Assembly (NCBI RefSeq): GCF_013839425.1
Contig: NZ_JACDNP010000002.1
Location: 249,453 to 313,452 of the forward strand
DNA: 64,000 nucleotides
Direction of reading: 5' to 3'
From: Halorhabdus salina
GTDB taxonomy: Archaea > Halobacteriota > Halobacteria > Halobacteriales > Haloarculaceae
Shown here: piece after piece, positions 8,493-17,925 of the stretch
Numbering within the stretch: the first letter of the stretch is position 1
How the letters are laid out: each line of letters starts with the position of its first letter
Made by a program: the position numbers and the translations under genes
Notes under the pieces: model-generated
The model's input: the letters and a program-made list of their open reading frames with translations, nothing else
The model's database searches: none
What the model was told of the DNA's origin: nothing

Positions 8493-8796
8493 TCGGATTA
8501 CGAACTCGACAATTGGACAGACAGACCGTCCAAAGCGTTCTATGACACGCTCCGAGCAAGTTGGTTTCTCGGCAAACGAAGGAGACGTGACCGCCCGGAG
8601 TCCAGAGAACAAGGGAGTCGTGGCGGTCGCGGGCGACCAGATGACGACAGAATCGGATACCCTTTGATCGGTATGGCCGGATCGATGCGGAACGGTACAC
8701 CGCGCATCTGGCCACGGCCTTCGTTTCGTCAGTGACGTCGAGAATACTCCTTCGAACGCGCCAGACTGACAATCGTGCCCAGCGCAACATGAAGTC

Positions 8797-8804
8797 TTTT
8801 TAAA
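8797..8804 (+). promoter_or_regulatory. TATA box of the PCNA gene
   Basis: TTTTAAAT is centred about 29 bases before the PCNA ATG, so the transcript is nearly leaderless. No Shine-Dalgarno sequence precedes the start. Confidence 0.6.
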
Positions 8805-8829
8805 TGATGCGATCGTATCCGATTTCAAG

Positions 8830-9573
8830 ATGTTCAACGCCATCGTGAGCGCGGATACGTTGCGGACGGCGCTGGATTCCGTCAGCGTGCTAGTCGAGGA
8901 ATGTAAGCTCCGGCTGGAGGAAGACGGACTAGAGATCAGGGCCGTCGATCCGGCCAACGTGGGGATGGTCGATCTCTCGCTGTCGGCGGCAGCCTTCGAG
9001 TCCTACGAGACTGATGGGGGTGTCATCGGTGTGAACCTCTCGCGACTCGAGGACATCGCCGGGATGGCCGAGGCGGACCAGTTGATCCACCTCGAACTCG
9101 ACGAGGAGACCCGCAAACTCGAGATCGCCATCGACGGCTTGGAGTACACGCTGGCGCTGATCGATCCGGACTCGATCCGTCAGGAACCCGACCTGCCCGA
9201 CCTCGATCTGGCCGCCGAGATCATCCTCGAAGGGCGAGACGTTAACCGGGCCGTCAAGGCTTCGGACATGGTGTCCGATCACATCGCGCTGGGGGTCGAC
9301 GAGGCCGAAGATATGTTCTACGTCGATGCGGAGGGCGATACCGACGACGTTCACTTCGAACTCGGGCGCGAGGATCTGATCGATCTGACCGCCGGTCCGG
9401 CCCGATCGCTGTTCTCGCTGGACTATCTCAAGGACATGAACAAGGCGATTCCGAGTGACGCCGAGGTACGCATGGAACTGGGCGAGGAGTTCCCCGTGAA
9501 GATGCACTTCGACATCGCCGAGGGCCAGGGCACGGTCACCTACATGCTCGCCCCGCGCGTCCAGAGCGACTGA
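8830..9573 (+). CDS. pcn: DNA polymerase sliding clamp (PCNA)
   Basis: 247 residues, the normal length for an archaeal PCNA. It opens [19 protein letters not shown] and contains the two-domain clamp repeat, with the interdomain connector in the middle ([14 protein letters not shown]). The C-terminal [16 protein letters not shown] is the segment that forms the PIP-box binding side. Homotrimers encircle DNA and tether PolB/PolD, Fen1, ligase and other partners. The surface is highly acidic, as is usual in halophiles. A membrane protein gene and the large primase subunit follow on the same strand, giving a replication neighbourhood. Confidence 0.96.
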   Translation: MFNAIVSADTLRTALDSVSVLVEECKLRLEEDGLEIRAVDPANVGMVDLSLSAAAFESYETDGGVIGVNLSRLEDIAGMAEADQLIHLELDEETRKLEIAIDGLEYTLALIDPDSIRQEPDLPDLDLAAEIILEGRDVNRAVKASDMVSDHIALGVDEAEDMFYVDAEGDTDDVHFELGREDLIDLTAGPARSLFSLDYLKDMNKAIPSDAEVRMELGEEFPVKMHFDIAEGQGTVTYMLAPRVQSD

Positions 9574-9705
9574 TCGCTGGGCCTCCCTGTTCATTCAGCA
9601 CGACTGTTCGTCCGGCCCGCGCTCGCAGGATCTTCGAATTCTCCCGTGCGACGTCGAACGCCCGTCTGACGCATCGTTTTGTGTAAGAAGTCCCAAAGTT
9701 CAGGT

Positions 9706-10311
9706 ATGCCGAGCCTCGGCGACGCCTATAGCGATTCCCGATGGGGAGATCGCGACCCCAGACAGATCTTGGGGGGGACTGCCGTCTTTGCCGCCGGAGC
9801 CATCGCAATCGTCGCTGCGATCGGGCTGGTGACGACGCCGCTGTCGGCTGTGTTCGACCTCGGTGAGACTGGTACCTACCGCGTCGCCGGGATCGTCGCC
9901 GGCCTGGGCGTGCCAGCCGCGTTCCTTGGTGTCGTTGCTGTACTCCCGACCTCGCGCCGCCAGCGCGTCGGGGTCGTCGTCGGGGCGGCGATCGCCGTGG
10001 GCGGCGTCGGGCTGTTTGCCCACGCCTACCCCACACACTGGACAGCGAGTTCCCAGAATTTGGCGTTTCCGACAGCCGTCGTCTATTTCGTCGGTGGGTG
10101 TCTCGCGCTCTGGTTCGTTTTCACGTCGATGGCCGGCGCGCACGTCCGGAACAATCCCCACGGAACGGTTCGACTGCGGGTTACCCGCCAGGGCGAAACC
10201 AGGACCGTCGAGGTGAGTCGCGACGACTACCAGCGATACGCTCGCGCGATCAGCGACGGCGGGGAAGAATCCCAAGTGATCCGGGAGATAGAGTCGAAAT
10301 ATGACGACTGA
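9706..10311 (+). CDS. Conserved haloarchaeal membrane protein (DUF7139-like)
   Basis: 201 residues from the ATG at 9706 (MPSLGDAYSDSRWGD); an upstream in-frame start is not supported. Four membrane helices cover about residues 20-140, followed by a soluble tail with TVRLRVTRQGETRTVEVSRD. Its position between PCNA and PriL and its shape recall the haloarchaeal family I know as DUF7139; I hold the family number loosely. No catalytic motif is seen. The tail could bind a cytoplasmic partner. Confidence 0.7.
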   Translation: MPSLGDAYSDSRWGDRDPRQILGGTAVFAAGAIAIVAAIGLVTTPLSAVFDLGETGTYRVAGIVAGLGVPAAFLGVVAVLPTSRRQRVGVVVGAAIAVGGVGLFAHAYPTHWTASSQNLAFPTAVVYFVGGCLALWFVFTSMAGAHVRNNPHGTVRLRVTRQGETRTVEVSRDDYQRYARAISDGGEESQVIREIESKYDD

Positions 10312-10385
10312 TACGGGATAGTGTCGATTATTTCCGGATGGTGCCGACCTCGGGTCGGCGGATACCGGGACATCACGACAATCAT

Positions 10386-10395
10386 CCGTATAAAT
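10386..10395 (+). promoter_or_regulatory. TATA box before priL
   Basis: CGTATAAATT lies about 90 bases before the chosen PriL start. The expected transcription start near 10415 gives a leader of about 65 bases. Confidence 0.45.
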
Positions 10396-10480
10396 TCCGT
10401 TGCTCGTCGCTAGTTCGACCGATCCGTTGTCGGGGTTACTCCCGAGGGTTTATTCGCCCGCGGTGGCAATCCTGCCGTCG

Positions 10481-11563
10481 ATGGAGCCACGCCACGCGCG
10501 ATATCCGTTTCTGGGCTCGGCCAGAAAGGCTGTCGAAGCGGCCGACGTCGATCTCGCGGCTGTCGCCCGTGAGAGAAGGTCAGCGGTCGATCGCGGTCGC
10601 GAGCGGATCCTCTCGGGGCTGTTCGAGGGGACGGTCGGCGAGACCCACCGCCGACCACGCGTGGAACTGCTCTCCTATCCGGTGGCCCGCGTGCTGGTCT
10701 CGCTGGTCGACCAGCCAGCCCTGACCCACCGATACGCCCGTGCCGAGGCCGCAGCGGCCCACGAGCGCTTTCAGGAGGATTTGACAGCCACACAGTTCCG
10801 TTCGACGGACGGACAGCAACTGACGCTTGCCACGTTGCTTTCTGAGTTTGATCTCCGCGGGGCGATCGAGCCGCGTGAGACGACCAGCCTGGACGATGCC
10901 GAGCGGTTTTCCATAGCAGTCGGGACCTATCTGGAACTTGCGGCCGGCCAATACGGCGACGACTGGCGACTGGTCAACCGATCGCTTGCCGACGGACGCG
11001 TCCCGATCGACCGCGAGGAGTTGCTCGAATTACTCCGGGCAGCCGTCGAAGAGCGGGTGCTGGACGGACTGCCCTTGAACGTGCCCGATCCGATCGCTGA
11101 CAGCCTCACCGAGGACGTCGAGGCCGTCAGCGAGCGCCTCGACGAACTCGATCTGACCCGGGACATCGACACTGTCGTGCCCGAACTGTTCCCGCCCTGT
11201 ATGACTGCCTTGCTCGATCAGGTCCAGAAGGGTGAACACCTCGCCCACCACTCGCGGTTTGCGATCACCTCGTTTCTGACATCGATCGGGATGACGACTG
11301 ACGATATCGTCGAGCTCTACGAGATAAACCCGGGCTTTGGCGAAGAGATGACGCGCTACCAGACCGATCACATTCGCGGCGAGACATCGCCGACCGACTA
11401 CTCACCGCCCGCCTGTGCGACCATGCAATCCTACGGCGACTGCGTCAACATGGACGACCTCTGTGAAGAGATTTCCCATCCTCTGTCCTACTACGAGGCG
11501 AAATTAGAGGATGCCGACGAGGAAGAAGTGATCGATTGGCGGGAGCGCGATGGCGACGAGTGA
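10481..11563 (+). CDS. priL: DNA primase large subunit PriL
   Basis: 360 residues from the ATG at 10481, which gives the family N-terminus MEPRHARYPFLGSAR; the frame's extra upstream residues look non-coding. The N-terminal helical half contains LLSYPVARVLVSLVD, a hallmark stretch. Four Cys for the iron-sulphur cluster are present: FPPC, PPAC, YGDC and DDLC, all in the last 135 residues. PriL pairs with PriS to make RNA/DNA primers, with the cluster domain supporting initiation. PriS is not in this window. Placement after PCNA is common in haloarchaea. Confidence 0.93.
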   Translation: MEPRHARYPFLGSARKAVEAADVDLAAVARERRSAVDRGRERILSGLFEGTVGETHRRPRVELLSYPVARVLVSLVDQPALTHRYARAEAAAAHERFQEDLTATQFRSTDGQQLTLATLLSEFDLRGAIEPRETTSLDDAERFSIAVGTYLELAAGQYGDDWRLVNRSLADGRVPIDREELLELLRAAVEERVLDGLPLNVPDPIADSLTEDVEAVSERLDELDLTRDIDTVVPELFPPCMTALLDQVQKGEHLAHHSRFAITSFLTSIGMTTDDIVELYEINPGFGEEMTRYQTDHIRGETSPTDYSPPACATMQSYGDCVNMDDLCEEISHPLSYYEAKLEDADEEEVIDWRERDGDE

Positions 11564-11599
11564 CCACCGGGAACAAGGAGACATCGATTCGAGCGAGCG

Positions 11600-11770
11600 G
11601 GGAGTGAAACGACTCGCGAGCCGCGAGGGCGAGCAAAGCGAGCCCTCGGAATGAGCGAGCGGGAGTGACTGTAGGGAGCGAGACGCGAGCCGTGAGGGTG
11701 AGCAGAGTGAACCCTCAGAACAAGCGAGCGAGGAACGAAGTGACTCGCGAGCCACGCGGTCGAACGGAGT
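11600..11770 (+). repeat. Two imperfect direct repeats of about 70 bases in a gene-free stretch
   Basis: Between PriL (stop 11563) and the small membrane gene (stop 11824) the sequence consists of variations on gagcgagc, actcgcgagcc and gag(g)gtgagcaaag. One copy runs about 11606-11668 and a second about 11680-11755. Both contain the order CGAGCC, CGAGGG, GAGCA, CCCTC, GAGCGAGC. All frames over it are arginine/serine-rich artefacts, so it is non-coding. The arms CGAGGG and CCCTCG can pair, so each copy can form a hairpin and might act as a bidirectional terminator. Confidence 0.5.
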
Positions 11771-11823
11771 GAGACCTCGTTGCTCGACGAGTGCCCGGTC
11801 ACGAGCGGAACAGTCTTCAATCC

Positions 11824-12042
11824 TCAACTCGCGTCGATATCTCCAAAGCGGCTGGAGATCCATAGCCCAGCACCCGAAAGGACGAATACGAACCCGAGCA
11901 GTGCGGCGACCAGCGCATATCCGCCGTTTTCAGTCATCCTACCGTTCGTCGAGAAAGACGTACTCAGGACCGCCAGGACACCGAGGAACGCCAACACGAC
12001 GGCGATAGAGACTCCGATCTGTAATTGCGTTTTTCGGTCCAT
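11824..12042 (-). CDS. Small two-helix membrane protein
   Basis: 72 residues from the ATG at 12042 (MDRKTQLQIGVSIAVV). Two hydrophobic segments (about 9-29 and 41-62) flank a polar turn with TNGRMTENGG. It resembles small haloarchaeal membrane proteins found near hjc (possibly DUF7472); I am not certain of that family. A longer upstream frame adds residues without a membrane-protein pattern and was rejected. Confidence 0.6.
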   Translation of the reverse strand: MDRKTQLQIGVSIAVVLAFLGVLAVLSTSFSTNGRMTENGGYALVAALLGFVFVLSGAGLWISSRFGDIDAS

Positions 12043-12251
12043 GCTGTGCTGAGCGTTCCGCGGGACGCCCGAAAAGCGCTTCGAAGCGCCGTTGACAGCC
12101 ACCGGTCCCCGTGTGATGTGGGGCCCCTAGAGACCCATGATTCGTATGGACGCATACCGGAGCCGAGCCGCAGCAAATCTTAAAGGACCGACATCCACCA
12201 TGCCCACGAGGACGATCGGATTCCACTCGCACCCGATCCGCGGTCGAGGCC

Positions 12252-12431
12252 GTCTACGTCGGTGACGTGGCCCGGGAGACCCGGCCAAAGCGCTACGCGT
12301 TTCCACTCTCGCGACTGGAACGGCGTCGGATAGAGGCCGTCGGAGGGTCACAATCCAGCGATAGAGACGAGCGGGGCGAACCAGCAATGAGCGGCGACAC
12401 GGCCGACGAGTACCGGATCGCCTTCGAGTGA
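12252..12431 (+). pseudogene. Start-less coding segment between the membrane gene and hjc
   Basis: One frame reads VYVGDVARETRPKRYAFPLS and continues acidic and basic to DEYRIAFE and a TGA at 12429-12431, with clear haloarchaeal protein character. Upstream the sense seems to move to another frame (HHAHEDDRIPLAPDPR), so a frameshift near 12240 is likely. A TTAAAG box near 12180 could have been the promoter. A very short protein starting at the GTG at 12267 is the alternative. Function unknown. Confidence 0.3.
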
Positions 12432-12435
12432 TCGG

Positions 12436-12876
12436 TCAGGCCTCGTCGCCGTCGAATTCTGTCAGGTTCGTCCGTTCACTTTCGCCAGTCAATTCCGCGA
12501 AGTCAGTCCCCTCGGCGAGTGCTGTTTCCTTCTTGACCCGATAGCTACCCGCGTCGGTGGTATAGAGATCAGCCGGGTGGAAGAAATACCAGTCTTCACG
12601 GTCAAAGCGAACACCGATGCGGGGTTTCGCGCCGAAGTTTCGCGCGAAGTAGACGAGATTTTCGACTTCCTGGCCGTCGAGATAGATCGGATCGCCGGCA
12701 CTGGATTTGGCCTCGACGGCGTAGAAGTCCTCCCCGTCGCCCGCGAGCACATCCGGGAGTTCCCGCTCGGTCGCAGAGCCGCTGGCGGGCGCTCGCATCA
12801 CCGCGAAGCCGGCCTCGTCGAGTTCGTTGACGAGTTCGCGCTCCCGGCGGTCACCTTTCGCGTTCGAGTTTGCCAT
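12436..12876 (-). CDS. hjc: Holliday junction resolvase Hjc
   Basis: 146 residues. The archaeal resolvase fold is shown by [17 protein letters not shown] at the N-terminus, then PDVLAG, and [10 protein letters not shown] with the E-x-K of the PD-(D/E)xK nuclease site; Glu in RERE completes the set. The enzyme cuts four-way DNA junctions symmetrically in recombination and fork repair. Length is a little above the usual 130 because of an acidic tail. Hel308, a helicase acting at stalled forks, is encoded nearby on the other strand. Confidence 0.92.
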   Translation of the reverse strand: MANSNAKGDRRERELVNELDEAGFAVMRAPASGSATERELPDVLAGDGEDFYAVEAKSSAGDPIYLDGQEVENLVYFARNFGAKPRIGVRFDREDWYFFHPADLYTTDAGSYRVKKETALAEGTDFAELTGESERTNLTEFDGDEA

Positions 12877-12948
12877 TGTCGGGATCTGGCCGGCCGCGGT
12901 CTTGAACGCGTCGGCTGCCGTCCCGCAATGCCAGCGTGGCTGTCAGGG

Positions 12949-13815
12949 TCACGCCTCGTCCCGGACAGTCACGACCGGCACCGATGCCGTTCGGACTGTC
13001 TTCTCGGCGACGCTCCCCAGGAGGATCCGGTCGACACCCCGCCGGCCGGTCGTACCCATCACGACCGCATCACAGTCGTGGAGGTCGATCGCCGTGAGGA
13101 TTTCCTCGTCGGCCGTGCCACTCTGGACGTGAGTCTCGACGGCTACGCCACGCTTATCGGCCATTGTAGCAACGTCCGCGACCGCGTCCTGAGCGCCCTG
13201 GTCGAAGGCACCCTGTGTCACGCCCGAGCGAACGTCCGGCCCGAGTGCGGCCGTCTCGACCGCCGAGACGGCGTGGACGGTCGCCTCGACGGTCGCCGCG
13301 AGGTCGATACCGTGGCGGGCGGCCCGCGTTGCGCCCTCACTGCCGTCGGTCGGAAGCAGGATCCGCTCGTAGGGGAACGCGAACGTGTCGTCCTCTTGCA
13401 TTCGAGCCGTGAGGACGGGCACGTTCGAGAGTCGAACCACTTTCTCGGTGACGCTGCCAAGCAGGTACCGCGACAGTCCCTGGCGGCCGTGGGTCGGCAT
13501 CACGATCAGGTCGTAGTCGTATTCGGCGGCGTACTCGACGATCGTCTCGGCGGGACTGCCCTGGACGACGTCGGTCGAATACGTGACGTTCAGCGTCTCC
13601 AACGTCTCGCCCGCGTCGTTGACGATCCGTTCGCCCTGTCGGACGAGTCCGTCGACGACGCCTTCTTCGGTGAGCGTGACGCTGTGTTGCTCGGTATCGG
13701 CGACGTGCAGCAACCGGATCTCGCTGTCGAGATAGTGAGCGATCTCCCCGGCGTGGTGGAGAGCTTCGGCGTTCCCGGTTGTGTCGTCGACGGGGAGGAG
13801 GATCTCCTCGTACAT
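12949..13815 (-). CDS. Tandem universal stress protein (two UspA domains)
   Basis: 288 residues from the ATG at 13815 (MYEEILLPVDD); a second ATG 12 bases upstream also fits. Two UspA domains follow each other. The first is residues 1-140 with MPTHGRQGLSRYLLGSVTEK. The second begins at YERILLPTDGSEG and has MGTTGRRGVDRILLGSVAEK. Both G-x2-G-x9-G-S/T ATP-binding patterns are complete, so ATP binding is likely. Such proteins are numerous in haloarchaea and linked to stress survival; no specific role can be read here. Confidence 0.9.
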   Translation of the reverse strand: MYEEILLPVDDTTGNAEALHHAGEIAHYLDSEIRLLHVADTEQHSVTLTEEGVVDGLVRQGERIVNDAGETLETLNVTYSTDVVQGSPAETIVEYAAEYDYDLIVMPTHGRQGLSRYLLGSVTEKVVRLSNVPVLTARMQEDDTFAFPYERILLPTDGSEGATRAARHGIDLAATVEATVHAVSAVETAALGPDVRSGVTQGAFDQGAQDAVADVATMADKRGVAVETHVQSGTADEEILTAIDLHDCDAVVMGTTGRRGVDRILLGSVAEKTVRTASVPVVTVRDEA

Positions 13816-14027
13816 CTCATGTATCACGTTAGCGCGTTGCGCACATAAACGTCGACCACTGAGCGTCTGGAATTTCAGATCGGTTCGATGTCTGGCTGTT
13901 GGTCGTGGCTGTCATGGTCGCTGCTTGCGTCATAGTTGTCTTCTCAATCCGCGCCAGCGTGTTGCGTGCACGCTTGACCTGCGACAGAAACGCCTATGCC
14001 CGGCCCGCCCCCGTAGTTGAACTACGC

Positions 14028-16430
14028 GTGGCAAAACAAGCCGAGAGCGACGCCGGGGTGCCCGTGGCCGATGTCCTGCCCGATTTCGCCGACGCCTTTC
14101 CGTTCGACCGGTTCAACGCGATGCAGGCAGAGACGCTGCCGGCACTGCTCGAAACTGAGGACAACGTCGTCGTCAGCGCGCCGACCGCAAGCGGCAAGAC
14201 CGCCGTCGCCGAGGTCGCGATCTCGAAGACGATCGAATCTGGCGGCACGGCCCTGTTTCTCGCGCCGCTACGTGCCCTCACCAACGAGAAGGAGAGCGAG
14301 TGGGAGCGCTTCGAGGAGTTGGGCTACTCCGTCTACGTCGTCACCGGCGAGCGCGATCTCAACCCGCGCCGGGCCGAGCGCGCAGACGTCCTCGTCATGA
14401 CCCCCGAGAAGGCCGACTCGGCGACCCGCAAGCACGACTCCAGGCGGTACGGGTTCGTCACCGACGTCGACTGCGTGGTAATCGACGAAGTCCACCTGCT
14501 GGATGCCGACCGGCGCGGGAGTGTTCTGGAAGTCACGATCTCCCGTCTTCGGCGGCTCTGTGCCCCCCGAATCGTCGCTCTCTCGGCGACGATGACCAAC
14601 ATCGAAGACGTCGCCGAGTGGCTCGAGGCCCCGGCCGACGCCACCTTCGCCTTCGGCGACGAGTACCGTCCCGTCCCGCTGAATGCTGACGTCAAGACCT
14701 ACAGCCACGGTGACAACGCCTTCGCCGATAAGTACCGGCGACTCTATCGGGCGCTCGATCTCGCCGAACCACACCTTCGGGAGGATGGGCAGGCACTCGT
14801 GTTCGTCTCCTCGCGACAGGATACCGTCCAGGCTGCCAAGAAAACCCGCGACGAACTCACCGAACGGGATATTCCCGTCGGGGCGCGTGGCGACTACGAC
14901 TTTCACAACGACGCCTCAGATCTCAACAACAACACGCTTCGGCAGTCGGTACTGGACGGCGTCGGCTTCCATCACGCCGGTCTCTCCCGAGAGGACAAGA
15001 ACCGCGTCGAGCAGTGGTTCCGCGAGGGGAAACTGGCGATCCTCTTCTCGACGTCGACGCTGGCCTGGGGTGTCAACCTGCCCGCTCGCTGTGTGGTGAT
15101 CCGCGATACGAAACTCCACGACCCCCTGGAAGGAGAAGTGGACATGAGTCCACTCGACGTCTTGCAGATGCTGGGACGGGCCGGTCGTCCGGGCTACGAC
15201 GACCAGGGCTACGCCTGGGTCATCGCCGACCGGAGTGACGCTGACAAGTACCGGCGCTTGCTCCGGGATGGCAAGGAGATCGAATCCCGTCTCGCCGAGA
15301 GTTTGGATGCCCACCTCAACGCCGAGATCGCAATGGGGACAATTCGGGATCTGGATGATGTCCTCGACTGGCTGGAAACCACCTTCTATTACGTCCGGGC
15401 ACAGGCTGCTCCGGATCGCTACGAGGCGGCCGGATCGCTCCGGGAGCAAGCCTCCAGTGCCCTCCGCGGGCTGGTCGATCGTGGATTCGTCGAAATGGAC
15501 GACGACCTCCGTGTGTCGGCGACGCCGCTGGGTCGGCTCGCCTCGCGCTTCTACCTTCGGCTCGATACGGCCCGGCACTTCGCCGACCTCGCCGCGGCGG
15601 CGAGCGAGCAGGACCTCTCCGAGCGGGACGCCCTGACGGCCGTCGCTGGGGCTGGCGAGTTCGACAGCGTCAGCGCCCGGACCGACGAGCGCGACGCCGT
15701 GCAGGCGGTCCTGGGCGAGGCCAGCGAGCCAACCACCATCCTCGACGTGGATCTCGATGCCGGCCAGCGGAAGGTCCTGGCCATCCTGGAGGCGAGCATG
15801 CAGGGGACGACGCCGGCAGAACTCCAGAGCGACGCCTGGGTCATCCGACAGAACGCCAATCGCTTGCTTGCGGCGTTGCGTGCCTTCCTCGACGAGTTCG
15901 ACGGGTCACGCGGGGCCAACCTCGCACGGCGTGTCGAAGCCCGCGTCGAACACGGGATCGGAGCCGATGCAGTCGGCCTGACGGCGATCGATGGCGTCGG
16001 GTCCGGGCGGGCGAGCAAACTCGCCACAGAGGGACTGGCGACGCCCGCAGACGTCGTTTCGGCGGGCGTCGACGGCCTCGTCGAGGCGGGCCTGAGTGAC
16101 GGTGTCGCCGAGCGTGTCCGCGACAGCGCGGCCGAACTGCCAGCCATCGACGTCGAGTGGGCTGGCTTCCCTGATTCGATCCCCCACGGCGAGAACGAGA
16201 TGTGCGAAGTGACCGTCCACAACTCGGCTGGCGGCGCACGGGCTGGCGTCCGCGTCACGGTCAATGGCGTCGAGATGACGACAAGCGAGGCCTACCTCGG
16301 TGAGGAGACGCTTCCCGTCGGCGTCTTCGGCGGCGACACCGAAGCACTCGAATTTGCCGTGGAGGTCGCGTTCCCGGAACTCCCGATCAAGCCCGTCGTC
16401 GAGACGCGGACGGTCGAGGTTGGATACTAA
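14028..16430 (+). CDS. hel308: Hel308-type superfamily 2 DNA helicase
   Basis: 800 residues from the GTG at 14028 (MAKQAESDAGVPVAD). Motifs in order: Q-motif region FNAMQAETLPALL, Walker A APTASGKT, motif Ia APLRALTNEK, DEVH box, SATM (motif III), HHAGLS, and motif VI QMLGRAGRPGYD. A winged helix and ratchet follow, then a helix-hairpin-helix (LTAIDGVGSGRASKLATEG). The last 90 residues form a beta-rich domain (LPVGVFGGDTEALEF) whose sequence recurs at 19013. Hel308 unwinds lagging strands at stalled forks with 3'-5' polarity. The GTG start matches the family length; upstream in-frame codons look non-coding. Confidence 0.88.
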   Translation: MAKQAESDAGVPVADVLPDFADAFPFDRFNAMQAETLPALLETEDNVVVSAPTASGKTAVAEVAISKTIESGGTALFLAPLRALTNEKESEWERFEELGYSVYVVTGERDLNPRRAERADVLVMTPEKADSATRKHDSRRYGFVTDVDCVVIDEVHLLDADRRGSVLEVTISRLRRLCAPRIVALSATMTNIEDVAEWLEAPADATFAFGDEYRPVPLNADVKTYSHGDNAFADKYRRLYRALDLAEPHLREDGQALVFVSSRQDTVQAAKKTRDELTERDIPVGARGDYDFHNDASDLNNNTLRQSVLDGVGFHHAGLSREDKNRVEQWFREGKLAILFSTSTLAWGVNLPARCVVIRDTKLHDPLEGEVDMSPLDVLQMLGRAGRPGYDDQGYAWVIADRSDADKYRRLLRDGKEIESRLAESLDAHLNAEIAMGTIRDLDDVLDWLETTFYYVRAQAAPDRYEAAGSLREQASSALRGLVDRGFVEMDDDLRVSATPLGRLASRFYLRLDTARHFADLAAAASEQDLSERDALTAVAGAGEFDSVSARTDERDAVQAVLGEASEPTTILDVDLDAGQRKVLAILEASMQGTTPAELQSDAWVIRQNANRLLAALRAFLDEFDGSRGANLARRVEARVEHGIGADAVGLTAIDGVGSGRASKLATEGLATPADVVSAGVDGLVEAGLSDGVAERVRDSAAELPAIDVEWAGFPDSIPHGENEMCEVTVHNSAGGARAGVRVTVNGVEMTTSEAYLGEETLPVGVFGGDTEALEFAVEVAFPELPIKPVVETRTVEVGY

Positions 16431-16574
16431 CGGAACCTACGTGCTTCGGCTGTCAGTCGGCAACTCGTCTAGCCTGATGGACGTTTCCATCGGTCGGTTC
16501 GTACTCGGAAACTGGTAGTGCTCGTCGCTGTCGTACTCGGTTCTATGAGGATAGGAGCTATCGAGGAACTGGAT

Positions 16575-16943
16575 TTAGGTCGACGATCGAATGACCCTAT
16601 TCACTTCACCGATCACGAGCGTGACGATCAGACCGACAGCCATACCGACAGCGACCCCTCCAAAGAACGTCTTGGACGAAATCAAGACGATCGACACTGC
16701 CAAAAATATCATAATTCCGACCCCATATGGCCGGTAGAAGCATTCGAGTGTTTCGACGTAGGACATTCCAATGATAGCTCCTCCAGCGGCCCCACCCAGT
16801 GCGAGGGAAACAAGCGGAACCTCCAGCACTGTTTGATCGACCGCATCGAGAACGATGTACCCGACTCCAGCCGCAACAATGATGAGTCCGAGATAGAGCA
16901 CAAAGAATTGCCAGTCCTCGATTCGGTGTCGATACGCAGTCAT
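16575..16943 (-). CDS. Small four-helix membrane protein next to a Tat-secreted protein; possible immunity protein
   Basis: 122 residues from the ATG at 16943 (MTAYRHRIEDWQFFV). Four hydrophobic helices are visible, the second and fourth rich in Gly (LALGGAAGGAIIG, FFGGVAVGMAVGL). It has its own TATA (TATATATAG near 16965) 37 bases downstream of the secreted-protein gene and on the same strand. No family is recognised. GC is lower than the flanking core genes. Pairing of a secreted, hydrophobic, Gly-rich protein with a small integral membrane protein is the layout of a toxin and its immunity factor, but this is inference only. Confidence 0.6.
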   Translation of the reverse strand: MTAYRHRIEDWQFFVLYLGLIIVAAGVGYIVLDAVDQTVLEVPLVSLALGGAAGGAIIGMSYVETLECFYRPYGVGIMIFLAVSIVLISSKTFFGGVAVGMAVGLIVTLVIGEVNRVIRSST

Positions 16944-16980
16944 GGTATGTTTGAATATGTCTATATATACCAAAATATCT

Positions 16981-17736
16981 TTACAAGCGCCCAGGGTGGC
17001 CCAGGCTATAACCGACTGGAATCAAATTAGGCATTGTGACTCCGTAGCCAGTACCACCTTTGGCACCGCTCATCGTCTGTGTATGGCCAAGTGCACTTTT
17101 ATCAAATTCGATCGCACCGATGGTGTATTCCGTATAATCGGTCAATAGCGCGGCACCACCGATAACAAGAGTGACAGCAGCAGTAAGGGCGGCGGTAGCT
17201 GGGCCACCCAGCGAAGAGCTGCCGATAGCTGTGCTCAGCGCACCAATCACTGCGCTAGCACTCAGCTCGTCCAATTCGTCATGTAGTTCGAAGGCAATTC
17301 GGTCCCGTCTATGCGTGTAGTCATATGCACCGCACTCCCCATTCGTGTTCTTGTAGATATCAAATCGTTTGATTACGTCTTGATTATCGCCCATGGCTGA
17401 TACCTGTTTTTCGACAGTATCCTGTGACCTTACTCCTGTATTAGACGTCAATGATTGGTACTGTGGGCCGGATATCTGTGTCACTTGGACATTTCCTTGG
17501 TCAGTGTCTGCTTGCCCAACATAGCGGTCTTTCGTCCCATCGTTGTCGATCGTGACTGCTACAACAGCCTTACCTTTTTTATCAACAATCGTATTCAGTT
17601 CGAGTACTCGATATTTCCGTTCTTGTTTTGGAGAGTGGCTGCGCCGCTTTCGTGCAGCCCCAACACTGGAAAACAGCCCTGTTCCTGTTGCCACTGCACC
17701 CAGTTTTAACATCTCGCGTCGTGTCTTTTGTGACAT
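16981..17736 (-). CDS. Tat-exported protein with a Gly/Ala-rich hydrophobic core; halocin-like candidate
   Basis: 251 residues. Residues 5-28 (TRREMLKLGAVATGTGLFSS) are a canonical twin-arginine signal with an Ala-rich cleavage region. The mature part has a beta-rich polar section (about 40-125). Then comes a helix-prone stretch and a 40-residue hydrophobic segment (about 159-199) full of Gly, Ala and Ser. A Gly-rich tail (SGAKGGTGYG) ends the protein. There is one Cys in the mature part, so it is unlike the Cys-rich halocin C8 in sequence. Codon use and GC are poorer than the core. It may insert into membranes of other cells; function unproven. Confidence 0.6.
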   Translation of the reverse strand: MSQKTRREMLKLGAVATGTGLFSSVGAARKRRSHSPKQERKYRVLELNTIVDKKGKAVVAVTIDNDGTKDRYVGQADTDQGNVQVTQISGPQYQSLTSNTGVRSQDTVEKQVSAMGDNQDVIKRFDIYKNTNGECGAYDYTHRRDRIAFELHDELDELSASAVIGALSTAIGSSSLGGPATAALTAAVTLVIGGAALLTDYTEYTIGAIEFDKSALGHTQTMSGAKGGTGYGVTMPNLIPVGYSLGHPGRL

Positions 17737-17925
17737 ACAGATTGTATGAATGTTTGGATAGCATAAAAAATTTACTATTTAAAACTATATTTAATTCTAA
17801 TCGCCATATTCGATCTCAGGAAGTAGGTTTTTTGATTGGAACGCTCTTGAGAAGGAGATTGTTGATAGGGAGAGCTGCGACTAAAAGTCGAAGAGGGCAA
17901 GGGCACCGCGCCAGCGGTGCCCGAT

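Noticed and set aside
9536-10036. Long Arg-rich frame on the minus strand opposite PCNA's end and the membrane gene
   Set aside because: Mirror frame of a high-GC gene; Arg/Ser-rich, no family.
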